Below are positions 7,572 to 17,290 of a stretch of 64,000 bases of DNA, piece after piece (position 1 is the stretch's first letter; every line of letters begins with the position of its first letter). This DNA is from a virus. The notes under the pieces were generated by a model. It saw only the letters and a list, made by a program, of their open reading frames with translations, had not been told where the DNA came from and searched no databases. The translations under genes and the position numbers were made by a program. Location: the IMG/VR virus record IMGVR_UViG_3300042197_002234, positions 124,001 to 188,000 of that record; one strand, 5' to 3'.

Positions 7572-8063
7572 ATGGAAAAGGTATTAGTTTTAAATTCCGA
7601 TTACACTCCAATAAACGTAACAACTGTTGTACGCGGTTTTGTTTTGGTAAGTAAGGGTAAAGCGGAGATATTAAAGTCTTCAGAAAACCCTATTGTAACT
7701 GGTTATCAAACATATATTAGACCTGTAATAATTAGATTGTTAACATATGTTAGATATAGGGTTAGAAATCTAAAAATTAATAGAAATCGTATTTTTAAAA
7801 GGGATTTGAATCAGTGTGTATACTGTGGTTCAAGAAAAAGTTTAACTATTGACCACGTGTTACCAAAGTCGAGAGGTGGTGATAACTCATGGACCAATTT
7901 AGTAACTTGTTGTTCGCCATGTAATAGAAAAAAAGGTGATAAGACACCTGAAGAGGCTAATATGAAACTTACTCGCAGACCTTACGAACCTACTTTATTC
8001 TCCGAAATTATAAATCCAAGTATTTCAGATGTTTGGATTGATTTTCAAAAGGATTATGTATAA
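7572..8063 (+). CDS. HNH endonuclease
   Basis: 163 aa. The HNH zinc-finger nuclease occupies residues ~80-125: CVYCG, TIDHVLPKSRGG, NLVTCCSPCNRKKGDKT (two CxxC pairs, catalytic His of DHV, Asn of TNL). The N-terminal ~60 residues (MEKVLVLNSDYTPINV) match the domain seen in a widespread family of short bacterial and phage HNH proteins. It may act as a free-standing homing endonuclease or in DNA processing. 6 bp after the last sugar gene; an intrinsic terminator follows. Confidence 0.88.
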   Translation: MEKVLVLNSDYTPINVTTVVRGFVLVSKGKAEILKSSENPIVTGYQTYIRPVIIRLLTYVRYRVRNLKINRNRIFKRDLNQCVYCGSRKSLTIDHVLPKSRGGDNSWTNLVTCCSPCNRKKGDKTPEEANMKLTRRPYEPTLFSEIINPSISDVWIDFQKDYV

Positions 8064-8066
8064 AAT

Positions 8067-8092
8067 AAAAGAGTATCTTTCGATACTCTTTT
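8067..8092. terminator. Bidirectional terminator after the sugar/HNH operon
   Basis: AAAAGAGTATC (8067-8077) pairs with GATACTCTTTT (8082-8092), with T-rich sequence on both strands. It separates the plus-strand cassette from the convergent large minus-strand genes. Confidence 0.85.
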
Positions 8093-8162
8093 ATTAGATG
8101 TGAACTACCCCCTTTCTTTTAGATGGTTTATACACTTTCAGATTTTACTCTGATAGTCTCTT

Positions 8163-9944
8163 TTAGGATAAAGCCTTTTCTTTCATTGTTTCACCCGCTA
8201 AATCCATTTTATCTTTAATTTTTGATATACTAGGACAAACTAAGTCAGCAATAGCCCCTTCAATTTTTTGACCAAAGCTTGAGTCTGTAAACATATCAAC
8301 CAAAGAATTTCTAATTATATCATATAAATATCCTTCCATTCCTTGTTCTTTTTGTATTTTTCTTGCGATACCTTCACCAACACCTTTGGATATTGCGTTA
8401 CTTAGATATTCACAATTAAATATTTTACCATTTGCGTAATCTCCGATTGGTATGTCACCTATTGTTGCGATAAAAATGTTTGCTAAGTAACCTTCAGTAC
8501 CAATACCTAACTTTTCAAGTATTAATTGTACAAATCTTTCTTTAATTGTATCAAAAATTCCACCAGGTACTTGACCAAAAAAACTTTTTATAATATCTAA
8601 AAATTGTTCATTTATTAAAATATCATTGAAACCTTGAGACTTTAAGTAAAACATTTCACTAAGTAAGTCGTCAACAAATTTTTCTTTTTGTTTTTTTGTT
8701 TTAGGTTTCCCTGATTCAGAAATTATTTTAAATCTGGTATTTATTATCTTATACTCTTCTACCAAACTTTTTTTTTTAGACTCAGAAAGTTCGTTAAGGT
8801 TTTCTCTGATTATCTTTTTAAGGATTGAATCTCTGTTTTCAAATACAGTGGTTTTTTGTTGACCACTACCACTACCAATTCTAAAGTCAATTGATTGTCC
8901 GTATTCATTTTTTCTAATACCTAAATTGTTAATATCTGTTTTAATGTCTTCCCATTTCTTACTACCAAAAATGTTACCAATATCTTGTGTATACGATGCA
9001 CATTTATTAACACCAGGTTTTATTCTAAGTAATGTGTAATAATTTATTGGGTAGTTACCGTAAGCAAAATCGTAATATTGTTTAAATAATTGTCTACATG
9101 CAGTTCTAAACTCTTTACTTTTAACTTCACTACTAGTGACTGTCTTAACATTAGTAATCATATTAGCCGCTAATGTTCTGAAGTTATCACCAACAGATTT
9201 ACAGTACATAGTATTACCAATAGTTACACTTAAAATACTAGTACCTCCCTTCTTAACAAAATCTATTTGTTGACCAGTACATGCCGAATATCCTAAACCA
9301 CCTTCTTCTTCAGGGGTAGTATAGTTACCTATTTCCGACTTCATTTCTGAAGACCTAGATGTTTGTTTACAAACCCAAATAAATGTGTCAGTATTTGTAG
9401 GTATTAATGATTTAATATCGGTTCTGTCTGAAAGTTGTTTAGTAGCAGTAATAAAATCTGATAATTTTGTTAAAGTACAAACACCGTTAACTTTATCAGT
9501 GTTTTTAACATTTTCATCGCCATAAGTGAAAATTTGTAAGTCAGGATTTGCATCTCTAACTGAATTTACAAAATTTATAAGTTCTGGATTCATGGAATCT
9601 TCTTGCAATTTTCTTAATTTAGCACAAGTCCATATACGGGTAGTGGGGTTTTTAGTTTTAAGTTCGTTATCACTATAATATTCTAACACACCATTGTCTT
9701 GCCCTTGTACTGGTGCTCGTAACACCGCGTTTGGGAACCCAGGGACTTTTGTGGAATTTTTCTTAAGCCACACTTCCTCACCATTAAGATTATATACGTC
9801 ACCATCCGCTGGAAAACAACCAGCTTGATAAGCCATTTTTAATTGTTGATTCATCATTTTAACCGCGGTTACATCACTAGCACCGCCTCTGACACCCTGT
9901 TCAGTTAAAACTTTTTTTACTAATTTGTTTATATTTGTTTTCAT
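8163..9944 (-). CDS. Large leader-bearing protein, possible virion protein
   Basis: 593 aa with no recognised domain. The N-terminus MKTNINKLVKKVLTEQG is an amphipathic basic leader with a V-L-T-E|Q site at 12-16, the form a T4-type head protease would cleave. The body is Thr/Asn-rich with scattered Cys; residues ~375-430 are Lys/Glu-rich and coiled-coil-like, and the C-terminal ~140 residues are helical with hydrophobic stretches. It is the last of three consecutive long minus-strand genes (12601 to 8163), which by size and order could form a structural or injected module. That function is inference. Confidence 0.8.
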   Translation of the reverse strand: MKTNINKLVKKVLTEQGVRGGASDVTAVKMMNQQLKMAYQAGCFPADGDVYNLNGEEVWLKKNSTKVPGFPNAVLRAPVQGQDNGVLEYYSDNELKTKNPTTRIWTCAKLRKLQEDSMNPELINFVNSVRDANPDLQIFTYGDENVKNTDKVNGVCTLTKLSDFITATKQLSDRTDIKSLIPTNTDTFIWVCKQTSRSSEMKSEIGNYTTPEEEGGLGYSACTGQQIDFVKKGGTSILSVTIGNTMYCKSVGDNFRTLAANMITNVKTVTSSEVKSKEFRTACRQLFKQYYDFAYGNYPINYYTLLRIKPGVNKCASYTQDIGNIFGSKKWEDIKTDINNLGIRKNEYGQSIDFRIGSGSGQQKTTVFENRDSILKKIIRENLNELSESKKKSLVEEYKIINTRFKIISESGKPKTKKQKEKFVDDLLSEMFYLKSQGFNDILINEQFLDIIKSFFGQVPGGIFDTIKERFVQLILEKLGIGTEGYLANIFIATIGDIPIGDYANGKIFNCEYLSNAISKGVGEGIARKIQKEQGMEGYLYDIIRNSLVDMFTDSSFGQKIEGAIADLVCPSISKIKDKMDLAGETMKEKALS

Positions 9945-9974
9945 TTTGAAATTTATTTTTTTGATTTAAATTTA

Positions 9975-10847
9975 TTACACATCGGTACCTGTTATAATAT
10001 TATCTTCAACACTACCTCCGTCAACGTCAACTTGAGTTTTACGACAATTTTTAATAATTTTATCGTAAACTTCTTGAGTGATTGTTGTTGGATACCCTTT
10101 TTCTTTTAATTTAGTTTCAGTTTCAGGACCGTAATACCCATCAGGTTCTGCTCCAATACATTCTTGAATCTCTTTAAGTTTAGGGTTCTTACAATATTTA
10201 GTGAATGGTAAATCAGGACAACCCCTATATTTTCCATCTTCAGGAACTGGTGGTGGAACTGGTTCTTCTTCATCTTCTTCAGGTGGTGTTTCGCCAGGAT
10301 AAAAATATGCGAAAATAGCCGCTAAAATTCCTGCTGCCGCGTATTTTTTCCAATGCTTACCAAAGTGTTTTTTAATCGCCTCCCAAGTACCACTTTTTGT
10401 TGGTTGTTTAGTTATTTCTTTAGCGTATTTTTCGGCTAATTCTTTGGAAGTTTTATTTATAGATTGTTTAATTTCTTCCGTCATAGTTCTTCTAATTTCT
10501 TGTTCTAACGTTAACTTTTCAGCGTTAGTTAAAGTTCTTCCACCTTGTTTTTCAATCTGTTGTAAAACTTTCTCAACGGTTTGTTTTTCTATATTTTTAG
10601 CCCCTTGAGCACCAGCTCTATAACTAGTTGCGGTACCTTTTTTAATTTCCTGTATTGCTAATTCTTTAGCCTCACTTTTCATAAACGCTTCGATTTCCTT
10701 TTCAATAGACTCCAAACCCATTCGTTTTAATGCAGCAAATTGTTCAGATAATACACTGTGGGTAACATCTTCATTAATAGCGGTAATTGGTTTAAGGGAC
10801 ACCAATTCTCTAAATCTATTAATTTCTTCTAAAACTTCTTTTCTCAT
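9975..10847 (-). CDS. Membrane protein with C-terminal peptidoglycan-binding-like domain
   Basis: 290 aa. Residues 1-35 are leader-like with [ILV]-x-E sites (AINED, LSEQF). Residues ~40-155 form a long Lys/Glu/Thr coiled coil. One transmembrane helix lies near 169-183 (AAAGILAAIFAYF), then an acidic Pro-rich linker (EEEPVPPPVPEDG). The C-terminal ~70 residues contain CIGAEPDGYYGPETETKLK, a PG_binding_1-like repeat, and four Cys. The layout suggests a protein that spans a membrane and contacts peptidoglycan. Between two other long genes on the same strand. Confidence 0.75.
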   Translation of the reverse strand: MRKEVLEEINRFRELVSLKPITAINEDVTHSVLSEQFAALKRMGLESIEKEIEAFMKSEAKELAIQEIKKGTATSYRAGAQGAKNIEKQTVEKVLQQIEKQGGRTLTNAEKLTLEQEIRRTMTEEIKQSINKTSKELAEKYAKEITKQPTKSGTWEAIKKHFGKHWKKYAAAGILAAIFAYFYPGETPPEEDEEEPVPPPVPEDGKYRGCPDLPFTKYCKNPKLKEIQECIGAEPDGYYGPETETKLKEKGYPTTITQEVYDKIIKNCRKTQVDVDGGSVEDNIITGTDV

Positions 10848-10867
10848 TTTATTTTTATTTTTTTATT

Positions 10868-12601
10868 TTAAACTTTTGTTTGTTTATTACTTATTGGTGA
10901 TAATACTTTTTCAGCACCTTTAGATAATGTTTTCATTACATTACCAATTGTATTACTAAATGCTGATTTAACTGAATGTGGTATATACTTTGTAACCAAA
11001 CCTCTATCATCCATTTCAACATTGGTGTATAATGCCAATTCATAATTGTTGATTTCACCATCAACTTTTTCAATAACACCTTTATATTGAGGATTTTTAC
11101 TAATACACCCTTCAAATGTTTTTACAGCGGTTTCGGTATTTTTGGTAAATTTATTACCATCATTTTTTAATGAATTTACAATATTGTCATCTATTTTACA
11201 ATCAGGCCACATAGTATTATGGTATTCTGAAAAATATTGGTTAACACCCGCAATATCATTACCTGAATCTCCAACTTTGAGGTTTCTTTCTTTAAAAAAC
11301 CAAGCTATTGCTAATCCACTTCCAACCGCAACTACACCTTTCTTAGAAAATAATTGTTTAATAAATGTTTCAACACCTGAAATAACTTTATTCAAACCGT
11401 TAAATACAGTTTGAATTACTTTATTAATACCTGGCATTTTTTCAGCCAAATAAGCTCCAACACGGCTTAAACCATTTTTCAACCCTGGTAATTTTTCAAT
11501 CAAACCTTGTAATAATTTACCTGTCGCTGAAGTTGTAGTAACTTTACCCGCAGTTTTTAATGCTGCTTTAGTTGATTGTCCCGCTGCCGCAGCGAATAAC
11601 CACGCGATTAAATCAATTATTAAAAACATATATGGGTTCGCATTACGTTCAGGGTCTTTAGGGTCTGACTCTCCACTTACTATTTCATACAAATCAAGTA
11701 TCACTATTAAACCCCATATCGCTTTATTAATTCCTGTTGTAATAGGAAGTAATGCGGTTGCAACGTCAACAACAATACCTATTGTCGTATAAGCGTTTCT
11801 TCTAATCCATCTTAACAAAGGAATGACACCTTTTTTAAGAATCGGCAATATAATTTTTTTAGCCGCAGCACTTAATCCTGACAACACTATACCACCAACT
11901 TTAGCACCTGCATCGACAACTTTACCTGTTGCTCGTAAGAATTTATTTGATTTATAACCTGAAGATAAAGTAGCGTCAAGAGTTTTTAAATGGTCGTAAA
12001 TGGCTTTATATTCCCAATCAATATCAGACATCTCATCGTTAATATACGCTTTGATATCCATGTTTTTTTTCTTTTTTAGTTGTTGATTAACTTTATCTAA
12101 TAATTCTTTATTATTGATTCTTTTAATTTGTTTTAACGCTTCTTCTTCATCGTCGTTGAATGTTTTTGATAAAGCATCAACTAATTTTGTTGTGATATCT
12201 AAAGCGGTTGCGTCAACATTTTGTTCTGAAATCAAAGTTCTTAATCCATCAAATGACTCACTAACAATTTGTTTAGCGGTTTTAGTATTAATAGATTCAG
12301 TTATTATTGTTTTTTTACCGAAATTTTCTTCCCATTCTTTAACCAATCTCAATGATTGTTGTGGTGAAAATATTTCAGAAATAATTGTTAAAATTTTTCT
12401 TGGCTTTGATAGATATTCTTTTAAAGTTATCTCACCTGAATTAAATTCAAAATCGTTATTATCTTTAGCGATTTGAACTAAATATGGTAACATACTTTCA
12501 TTGTATGGTACATAAAAACCTTCATTTTCACAAACATAAAAACCTTTGTTTGTAAAAACATATTTTTCATCTTTTGATACCCCTAATAGCTCTGTATTCA
12601 T
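10868..12601 (-). CDS. Large membrane-active hypothetical protein
   Basis: 577 aa. The N-terminal ~110 residues are soluble, with ITESINTKTAKQIVSES and LISEQN near residues 100-128, resembling the leaders seen elsewhere but placed internally. Residues ~225-350 hold several hydrophobic or amphipathic helices (GIVLSGLSAAAKKIILPIL, MFLIIDLIAWLFAAAAGQS). The C-terminal part (near 440-510) has a PG-binding-like pattern (GNDIAGVNQYFSEY, TAVKTFEGC). The size and hydrophobic middle recall ejected internal phage proteins, but no homology is evident to me. Confidence 0.75.
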   Translation of the reverse strand: MNTELLGVSKDEKYVFTNKGFYVCENEGFYVPYNESMLPYLVQIAKDNNDFEFNSGEITLKEYLSKPRKILTIISEIFSPQQSLRLVKEWEENFGKKTIITESINTKTAKQIVSESFDGLRTLISEQNVDATALDITTKLVDALSKTFNDDEEEALKQIKRINNKELLDKVNQQLKKKKNMDIKAYINDEMSDIDWEYKAIYDHLKTLDATLSSGYKSNKFLRATGKVVDAGAKVGGIVLSGLSAAAKKIILPILKKGVIPLLRWIRRNAYTTIGIVVDVATALLPITTGINKAIWGLIVILDLYEIVSGESDPKDPERNANPYMFLIIDLIAWLFAAAAGQSTKAALKTAGKVTTTSATGKLLQGLIEKLPGLKNGLSRVGAYLAEKMPGINKVIQTVFNGLNKVISGVETFIKQLFSKKGVVAVGSGLAIAWFFKERNLKVGDSGNDIAGVNQYFSEYHNTMWPDCKIDDNIVNSLKNDGNKFTKNTETAVKTFEGCISKNPQYKGVIEKVDGEINNYELALYTNVEMDDRGLVTKYIPHSVKSAFSNTIGNVMKTLSKGAEKVLSPISNKQTKV

Positions 12602-12633
12602 ATTAAATGACGATTATCTATAAATATATCGAT

Positions 12634-12873
12634 TTACAATAAAGTATTTGCCTTTCCTCTTGTTAACCCAGAAGTCCATACTTTTTGTTCAGGATTATGA
12701 GTTGGTCCAAATTTTCTACCACTAGACCACTTAGTTACAGTCGGGTAAGCTGGTTTAGAACCACCACCTGAAGAAGGTGCTGCAGCAGCATCTTGTTCAT
12801 CAATCTCACCATTATTTTCTTTTGTGGTGAACTTTTTCATTAAATAGATAATTTGGTCAACATCACTCTTCAT
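12634..12873 (-). CDS. Small Gly/Ser/Pro-rich hypothetical protein
   Basis: 79 aa. A helical N-terminus (SDVDQIIYLMKKFTT) is followed by EIDEQDAAAAP (an [ILV]-x-E|Q site), a GGGS linker and a conserved-looking C-terminus (GPTHNPEQKVWTSGLTRGK). First gene of the 12873-8163 minus-strand run. Function unknown. Confidence 0.7.
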   Translation of the reverse strand: MKSDVDQIIYLMKKFTTKENNGEIDEQDAAAAPSSGGGSKPAYPTVTKWSSGRKFGPTHNPEQKVWTSGLTRGKANTLL

Positions 12874-12890
12874 ACCAATAAATAGTTTGA

Positions 12891-12919
12891 TAATAAAAAA
12901 CCCACTGTGATGTGGGTTT
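12891..12919 (-). terminator. Terminator between two minus-strand genes
   Basis: AAACCCAC (12898-12905) pairs with GTGGGTTT (12912-12919), followed on the minus strand by a T-run. It ends the transcript of 12926-13258. Confidence 0.75.
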
Positions 12920-12925
12920 ATTTCT

Positions 12926-13258
12926 TTAAAAAAAATCTGATTTAGGCAATTTGTCAGGATATATCAGATAATACTCATTCAAAAATGATTTGATTTCATC
13001 TTCTTCATTTCCTTTTTCCAACTCATCGTCAAAAAAATTACCAAATAAATCATCAATATCGTCGTCCTCCTCGTTATACATTTCAATTAATGTATTTTCG
13101 GTAAAATTATCAAAATCATACCCAAAAGATTCTACCTCATCTAACTGTACTTGGTCTGTTCTTATTTCATCATCACCATCGGTAGTTAATCTAAAGGTAA
13201 CGTCCAATGTTTTTGACGATTCATTAATGTAATACGAAACTAATTCTTTAATTTCCAT
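12926..13258 (-). CDS. Acidic hypothetical protein
   Basis: 110 aa, extremely acidic in the middle (EEDDDIDDLFGNFFDDELEK). No domain recognised. Such acidic proteins can be DNA mimics or scaffold-like, but nothing here shows that. Confidence 0.7.
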   Translation of the reverse strand: MEIKELVSYYINESSKTLDVTFRLTTDGDDEIRTDQVQLDEVESFGYDFDNFTENTLIEMYNEEDDDIDDLFGNFFDDELEKGNEEDEIKSFLNEYYLIYPDKLPKSDFF

Positions 13259-13322
13259 GTTATTTTTGTTTAATTTTGTTTATAACAAAGAAATATCGCA
13301 AATTTATTAAAAAGACAAAAAA

Positions 13323-13880
13323 TTAATTATATTTTTTAAATCTATTAAACATATCCAATGACTCTTGTATGTTAAATGCGATTTCACCCTTTTCATCATC
13401 TTCAAAATCATCACCAAACATATTATTTTCCCACTCACCTTCAACATCCTCATCATTAAAAAACATACCTCTCATTGTTTCAAAATCATCGTTTTCAACT
13501 TCAGGTTCTATTAAAAACATTGTTTCACTTTCAGTATCATCAACGTCAACGGTTCCATTTGGTAAATCATATGGGCCGTCACCAATCATATCAAGTCTTT
13601 CACCTAAAGTAACATATTCTTCATCTTCAAAAGTTTCTTCTGGTTCAAAGCCATGTGAACCTGAATAAACATCTTCATTAATGTTCATGTTTCTGTATGT
13701 CATAACATCACCTTTGTTACTTACAGTTATACCACCTTTATCATTGGCGAAATCTTGGGTATATAATGGACTCATATTTGATGAGACGTTATTGGTCGCA
13801 AAACCATTATAAAGTTCTTTGTGTTGGTCAAGGATATTATTTCTTTCCTCTTTTGACATTTTGAAAAAATAAGCGTTCAT
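13323..13880 (-). CDS. Acidic hypothetical protein with leader-like N-terminus
   Basis: 185 aa, acidic. The N-terminus reads KMSKEERNNILDQHKELYNG, similar in layout to other basic/amphipathic leaders in this window but without a clear Glu cleavage site. An internal ATG at 13859 is an alternative start. No domain recognised. Confidence 0.7.
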   Translation of the reverse strand: MNAYFFKMSKEERNNILDQHKELYNGFATNNVSSNMSPLYTQDFANDKGGITVSNKGDVMTYRNMNINEDVYSGSHGFEPEETFEDEEYVTLGERLDMIGDGPYDLPNGTVDVDDTESETMFLIEPEVENDDFETMRGMFFNDEDVEGEWENNMFGDDFEDDEKGEIAFNIQESLDMFNRFKKYN

Positions 13881-13939
13881 AGTTTTCTTTTACTAATAAA
13901 TATATTGATTGATGAGAATATTTTATCTATGATTATAGT

Positions 13940-14233
13940 ATGTTTAAAGTAGATATAAACGAGTATGCTGAAGGTGCTATTTTATTAGATGGTCTTGAGT
14001 CTGCAATAATTGGTGTTGTTGAAGAATTTGGAAATGGTCGTAGAATTTTATATTCTAAAGCTAAGATTTTAAAAATTCTTGAGGAGAGAGATTTAATGAC
14101 ACAAGGTGAGGCTGAAGAGTTTTTTGACTATAATATATTGGGTCTTTATGCTGGAGAACAGAATGCCGTGTTTTTAGATTTGGAAATTGAACCTGTTGAA
14201 AACGGTGGTAATTGGGAATATATGTTAAAATAA
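13940..14233 (+). CDS. Conserved phage hypothetical protein
   Basis: 97 aa. Sequences of the type AILLDGLESAIIGVVEEFG...ILEERDLMTQGEAEEFFDYN...GEQNAVF occur in many phage genomes of different hosts; no function is known to me. Convergent with 14225-14830, overlapping by 9 bp. Confidence 0.78.
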   Translation: MFKVDINEYAEGAILLDGLESAIIGVVEEFGNGRRILYSKAKILKILEERDLMTQGEAEEFFDYNILGLYAGEQNAVFLDLEIEPVENGGNWEYMLK

Positions 14234-14830
14234 CAACATATAATTTTCAAGAACCATTTGTGAATAACGATGTAAGTATCTATTAATTTGGTCTAAGTCA
14301 GGTTCAATATTTTTAGATTCTAAAGCTTTAATAGTACCATTAATCATTTCAGCTTGAGCTTGGTCAGCCATTTCAATTACTTTATCAAAGGCCTCTTCGT
14401 CGTGAATTGGTCGGTATTTGAATTCGTGTTTTATTCTTTCTGAACCCATGTATAAATACGGTGCGGCGCCAAACATATTTGTAATACCTGACTCTCTAAC
14501 AGCAATTAAATATTCTTTTAAAAACTTCCTATTAAAGAATTTAAATATATCCATATTCTTTACTAGTTTTTTAAATTTTTCAATTTCACCTTGGTTTTCA
14601 CCTAACTTAACTTTTTTTCTTTTTTCAAAACTATCAACTAAATCCCACTTATCAATTCCATCAATTAACGCTAATTTACTTCCGTTATCCCACTCCACAT
14701 AATACTGAGTATCCCCAAATATAGTGATTTTCTTAATAACAGTACCTTTAGTTCCAATTGGAACAGGTGTATTGTCTTCCATGTGAAATAATATAATTCT
14801 ATCACCTTCTTTTAATTCAGGATTTATCAT
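14225..14830 (-). CDS. DUF4314-domain protein
   Basis: 201 aa. The N-terminal ~60 residues match the DUF4314 pattern: GDRIILFHMEDNTPVP, GTKGTV, YVEWDNGSKLALI. This is a small beta-barrel fold common in phages and plasmids. The C-terminal ~130 residues are helical (MFGAAPYLYMGSERI) and resemble an extension found with it in other phages. Function unknown. Confidence 0.75.
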   Translation of the reverse strand: MINPELKEGDRIILFHMEDNTPVPIGTKGTVIKKITIFGDTQYYVEWDNGSKLALIDGIDKWDLVDSFEKRKKVKLGENQGEIEKFKKLVKNMDIFKFFNRKFLKEYLIAVRESGITNMFGAAPYLYMGSERIKHEFKYRPIHDEEAFDKVIEMADQAQAEMINGTIKALESKNIEPDLDQINRYLHRYSQMVLENYMLLF

Positions 14831-14877
14831 CTGTCGTAATATTTATTAAATAAATATAATCAAAGTATTTATTGTAT

Positions 14878-15516
14878 ATGAGTAAAACCTTGTTAATTAA
14901 TGAATCCCAAAAAAAATTGATTCTTTTAGAATCGGCTAATGACGAGTTTGGTGATATTATAAAAAAGAATTATGACTTTGTTAAGAAGGTTATTAAACTG
15001 TCTTCAGAACAAATGAGTCTTAATTTGGAATTTTTATTAACTTGGGGTGCAACTATTGGTGGTTTTGTCGGTCCTTTAAATGATTTTATTGTTGGTAAAT
15101 TTCCTGAAGTTTCGGATGTTGAGTTAAGTCTTATAATCACGGGAATAATTGCGGTTTATTATGTTGACAATAAAGAAACAGTTAAAAAAATAATTGAACA
15201 TATAAAAGAAAAAGGTGTTTTTAACATTTTTACCTCAGCATTTAATAAAAGTAAGGAATTAAAAAGTACTTTTTTAAATTTTATGAGTAGTTTAAATTTG
15301 ACTCTGCATAAAGTAACAAATATTATGTCATATGCGTTTATAATTCCACTTATACCTATGATTTATGAATCAGTTTCAAGTGGGATTATGACACCTGAGG
15401 ATGGTAAAGAAATTGCTCTTAGATTAGGGTTATTTGGTTTATTAACCGTATCAGGTATTGCTCTAAGAGAGTTTATAATTAAATTAATTAAGAGATTTAG
15501 AGGTCCCCATCAATAA
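14878..15516 (+). CDS. Leader-bearing membrane protein
   Basis: 212 aa from the ATG at 14878. The leader SKTLLINESQKKLILLES has I-N-E|S and L-L-E|S sites. About three transmembrane segments follow (near 55-75, 148-165 and 180-200), with a Lys-rich cytoplasmic-type loop between. The family is not recognised. A leader of this type on a membrane protein is unusual if it really is a head-packaging signal; it might act at membrane entry. Convergent with 15497-16261. Confidence 0.72.
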   Translation: MSKTLLINESQKKLILLESANDEFGDIIKKNYDFVKKVIKLSSEQMSLNLEFLLTWGATIGGFVGPLNDFIVGKFPEVSDVELSLIITGIIAVYYVDNKETVKKIIEHIKEKGVFNIFTSAFNKSKELKSTFLNFMSSLNLTLHKVTNIMSYAFIIPLIPMIYESVSSGIMTPEDGKEIALRLGLFGLLTVSGIALREFIIKLIKRFRGPHQ

Positions 15517-16261
15517 AATCAGATAGTTTATTTCTAAACATTTCAATCGATTCATAACTTAATGGGTAATTATCCGATTTATTACCCAAAATTATTGTTG
15601 GGTAGAACTGTACCGCGGTATATATGTCATCACAATTATATATGTCTTGTTCATTATTAAGTAGTTGCCAACAATCATCAGCAATAATGTCCCTATAGTT
15701 ATCTAATATTTGATAACTTACACCAGCAATCGATTCTAAAAGTACTTCATTATCAGTAATTAATGGTTCACCATTCAAAGTAATTTTATAAATATTTAAA
15801 TCAAAATAGAACCAAAAAGTGTTGTCATTATGTTCAACACCATCATGTTTAAATTTAGAATAAAACTTTACAGTAATTCTTTCACCTTTATGGTATGTGT
15901 TTAACGCGAATAGTTTTATGGTGTCATTAGTAAAATCAGTCATTTCTTTTGACATTTTTTTAGATATTGAATAATCACCTAAACTAACCTGTTCCCCATT
16001 TAAATAAACTAAATCAATTTGATACTCAACATCATCTAACCCAATTAGTTTTGAACCATAATTAATTATTTCATTAATTTGGCAGGTAAACGCGTCAATA
16101 ATATACGACGAATAATTTTCAGTTGGGATTATATTGATATTAATTAATAAAAAATCATCATCAAGAACTTGAATATCTAAAAATTCAATTAGATATTTTT
16201 TATCTTTATGTTTCTTTTTTTTAAGATAATTGATTAATGCTTTTATTTTGGCGTTGCTCAT
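15497..16261 (-). CDS. Hypothetical protein
   Basis: 254 aa, Asp/Ile/Tyr-rich, predicted alpha/beta, with no signal peptide or recognised motif. Its ATG overlaps the stop of the upstream metalloprotease-like gene by 4 bp, so the pair is probably co-translated and possibly functionally linked. Confidence 0.72.
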   Translation of the reverse strand: MSNAKIKALINYLKKKKHKDKKYLIEFLDIQVLDDDFLLININIIPTENYSSYIIDAFTCQINEIINYGSKLIGLDDVEYQIDLVYLNGEQVSLGDYSISKKMSKEMTDFTNDTIKLFALNTYHKGERITVKFYSKFKHDGVEHNDNTFWFYFDLNIYKITLNGEPLITDNEVLLESIAGVSYQILDNYRDIIADDCWQLLNNEQDIYNCDDIYTAVQFYPTIILGNKSDNYPLSYESIEMFRNKLSDFIDGDL

Positions 16262-17205
16262 TTTTGTTTACCGTAATCTAATATTTTATCAATAACAATC
16301 TTAATTTCTTCATCATTCATTTCGTGAATATCTTTATTGTTTTCAAACCATTCTTTAGCAATAACCTCAATAGGTTTTTTCGTTAATTTAGATAACCTTT
16401 TAAACCCTCTATATTGTGCGGGAATTTCATGTTCTTGAGTATAATATGGTAATGATTCTTCGGGTTCTTCATCTTTATCTAAAAACTCACCTTTGTATTC
16501 TTGTCTTCCGTGTTCTAGTTCGTGAGCCATTAGCTCGTTTATTTCGCCAACTAGTTCGTACATTTGTGATTCTATTTTTTCAGGATTAAAAAGTATTAAT
16601 ACCTCAACAACATCTTCATCAGGTACATAATAACCGTTTACTTTAAATCTATCTTGCATTTTAGAAGCTTTAAGTGTTAGTTCTACTGTAAAAGTAAATG
16701 GTAAGTTAGTAAACTTGTATTCATCACTTTCTTCAGGTAAATAAAAAAACCCACTTTTTTTCTTTTTAATTTTTTTAATAATATCTTTTACCGCAGTTCT
16801 TATGGCTAATCTACTCATTGTACTTTCATTAACGATTTCTTCTTTTGGTACTTTAAAGTTAATCTCTTCAATTAAAACTCTATTGTTGTCAACATCAAAC
16901 ATAGATAAAATTTGACTAATATCATTAGTTAAAACTCGTTTAAAATAAAACGGAGCTTTTTCACTAGTTAACTTTGAGGATAATATAATTTTTGATATAT
17001 CATCATTTAAATTAATAATATTAACCGAAACTTTAATATAATCATACCACTCTCCAACGCTTATCATTTTTTTATACCCCAAAATCTCAAATGTATAATC
17101 AATATCAGATTCGAAATCAACATTCAATATAATCGGATTCCTATACTTAAAAACCTTATCTTTAAGAATAAGATTAACTTTATTTACTTGATTTTGATTT
17201 AACAT
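16258..17205 (-). CDS. HExxH metalloprotease-like protein
   Basis: 315 aa. ELMAHELEHGRQEYKGEF around residue 230 is a HExxH zinc-protease motif (HELEH) with a nearby Glu-rich segment. The N-terminal half is beta-rich with no recognised domain. No signal peptide, so it would act in the cytoplasm or from the virion. Coupled to 15497-16261. Confidence 0.7.
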   Translation of the reverse strand: MLNQNQVNKVNLILKDKVFKYRNPIILNVDFESDIDYTFEILGYKKMISVGEWYDYIKVSVNIINLNDDISKIILSSKLTSEKAPFYFKRVLTNDISQILSMFDVDNNRVLIEEINFKVPKEEIVNESTMSRLAIRTAVKDIIKKIKKKKSGFFYLPEESDEYKFTNLPFTFTVELTLKASKMQDRFKVNGYYVPDEDVVEVLILFNPEKIESQMYELVGEINELMAHELEHGRQEYKGEFLDKDEEPEESLPYYTQEHEIPAQYRGFKRLSKLTKKPIEVIAKEWFENNKDIHEMNDEEIKIVIDKILDYGKQK

Positions 17206-17290
17206 ATCAATAAATACTTTTTTTTGACAAATAGTTCTTTATATAATTTGGTTTGGTAGTTAATTACTTTTTGGTGGTTAATTAATATTT

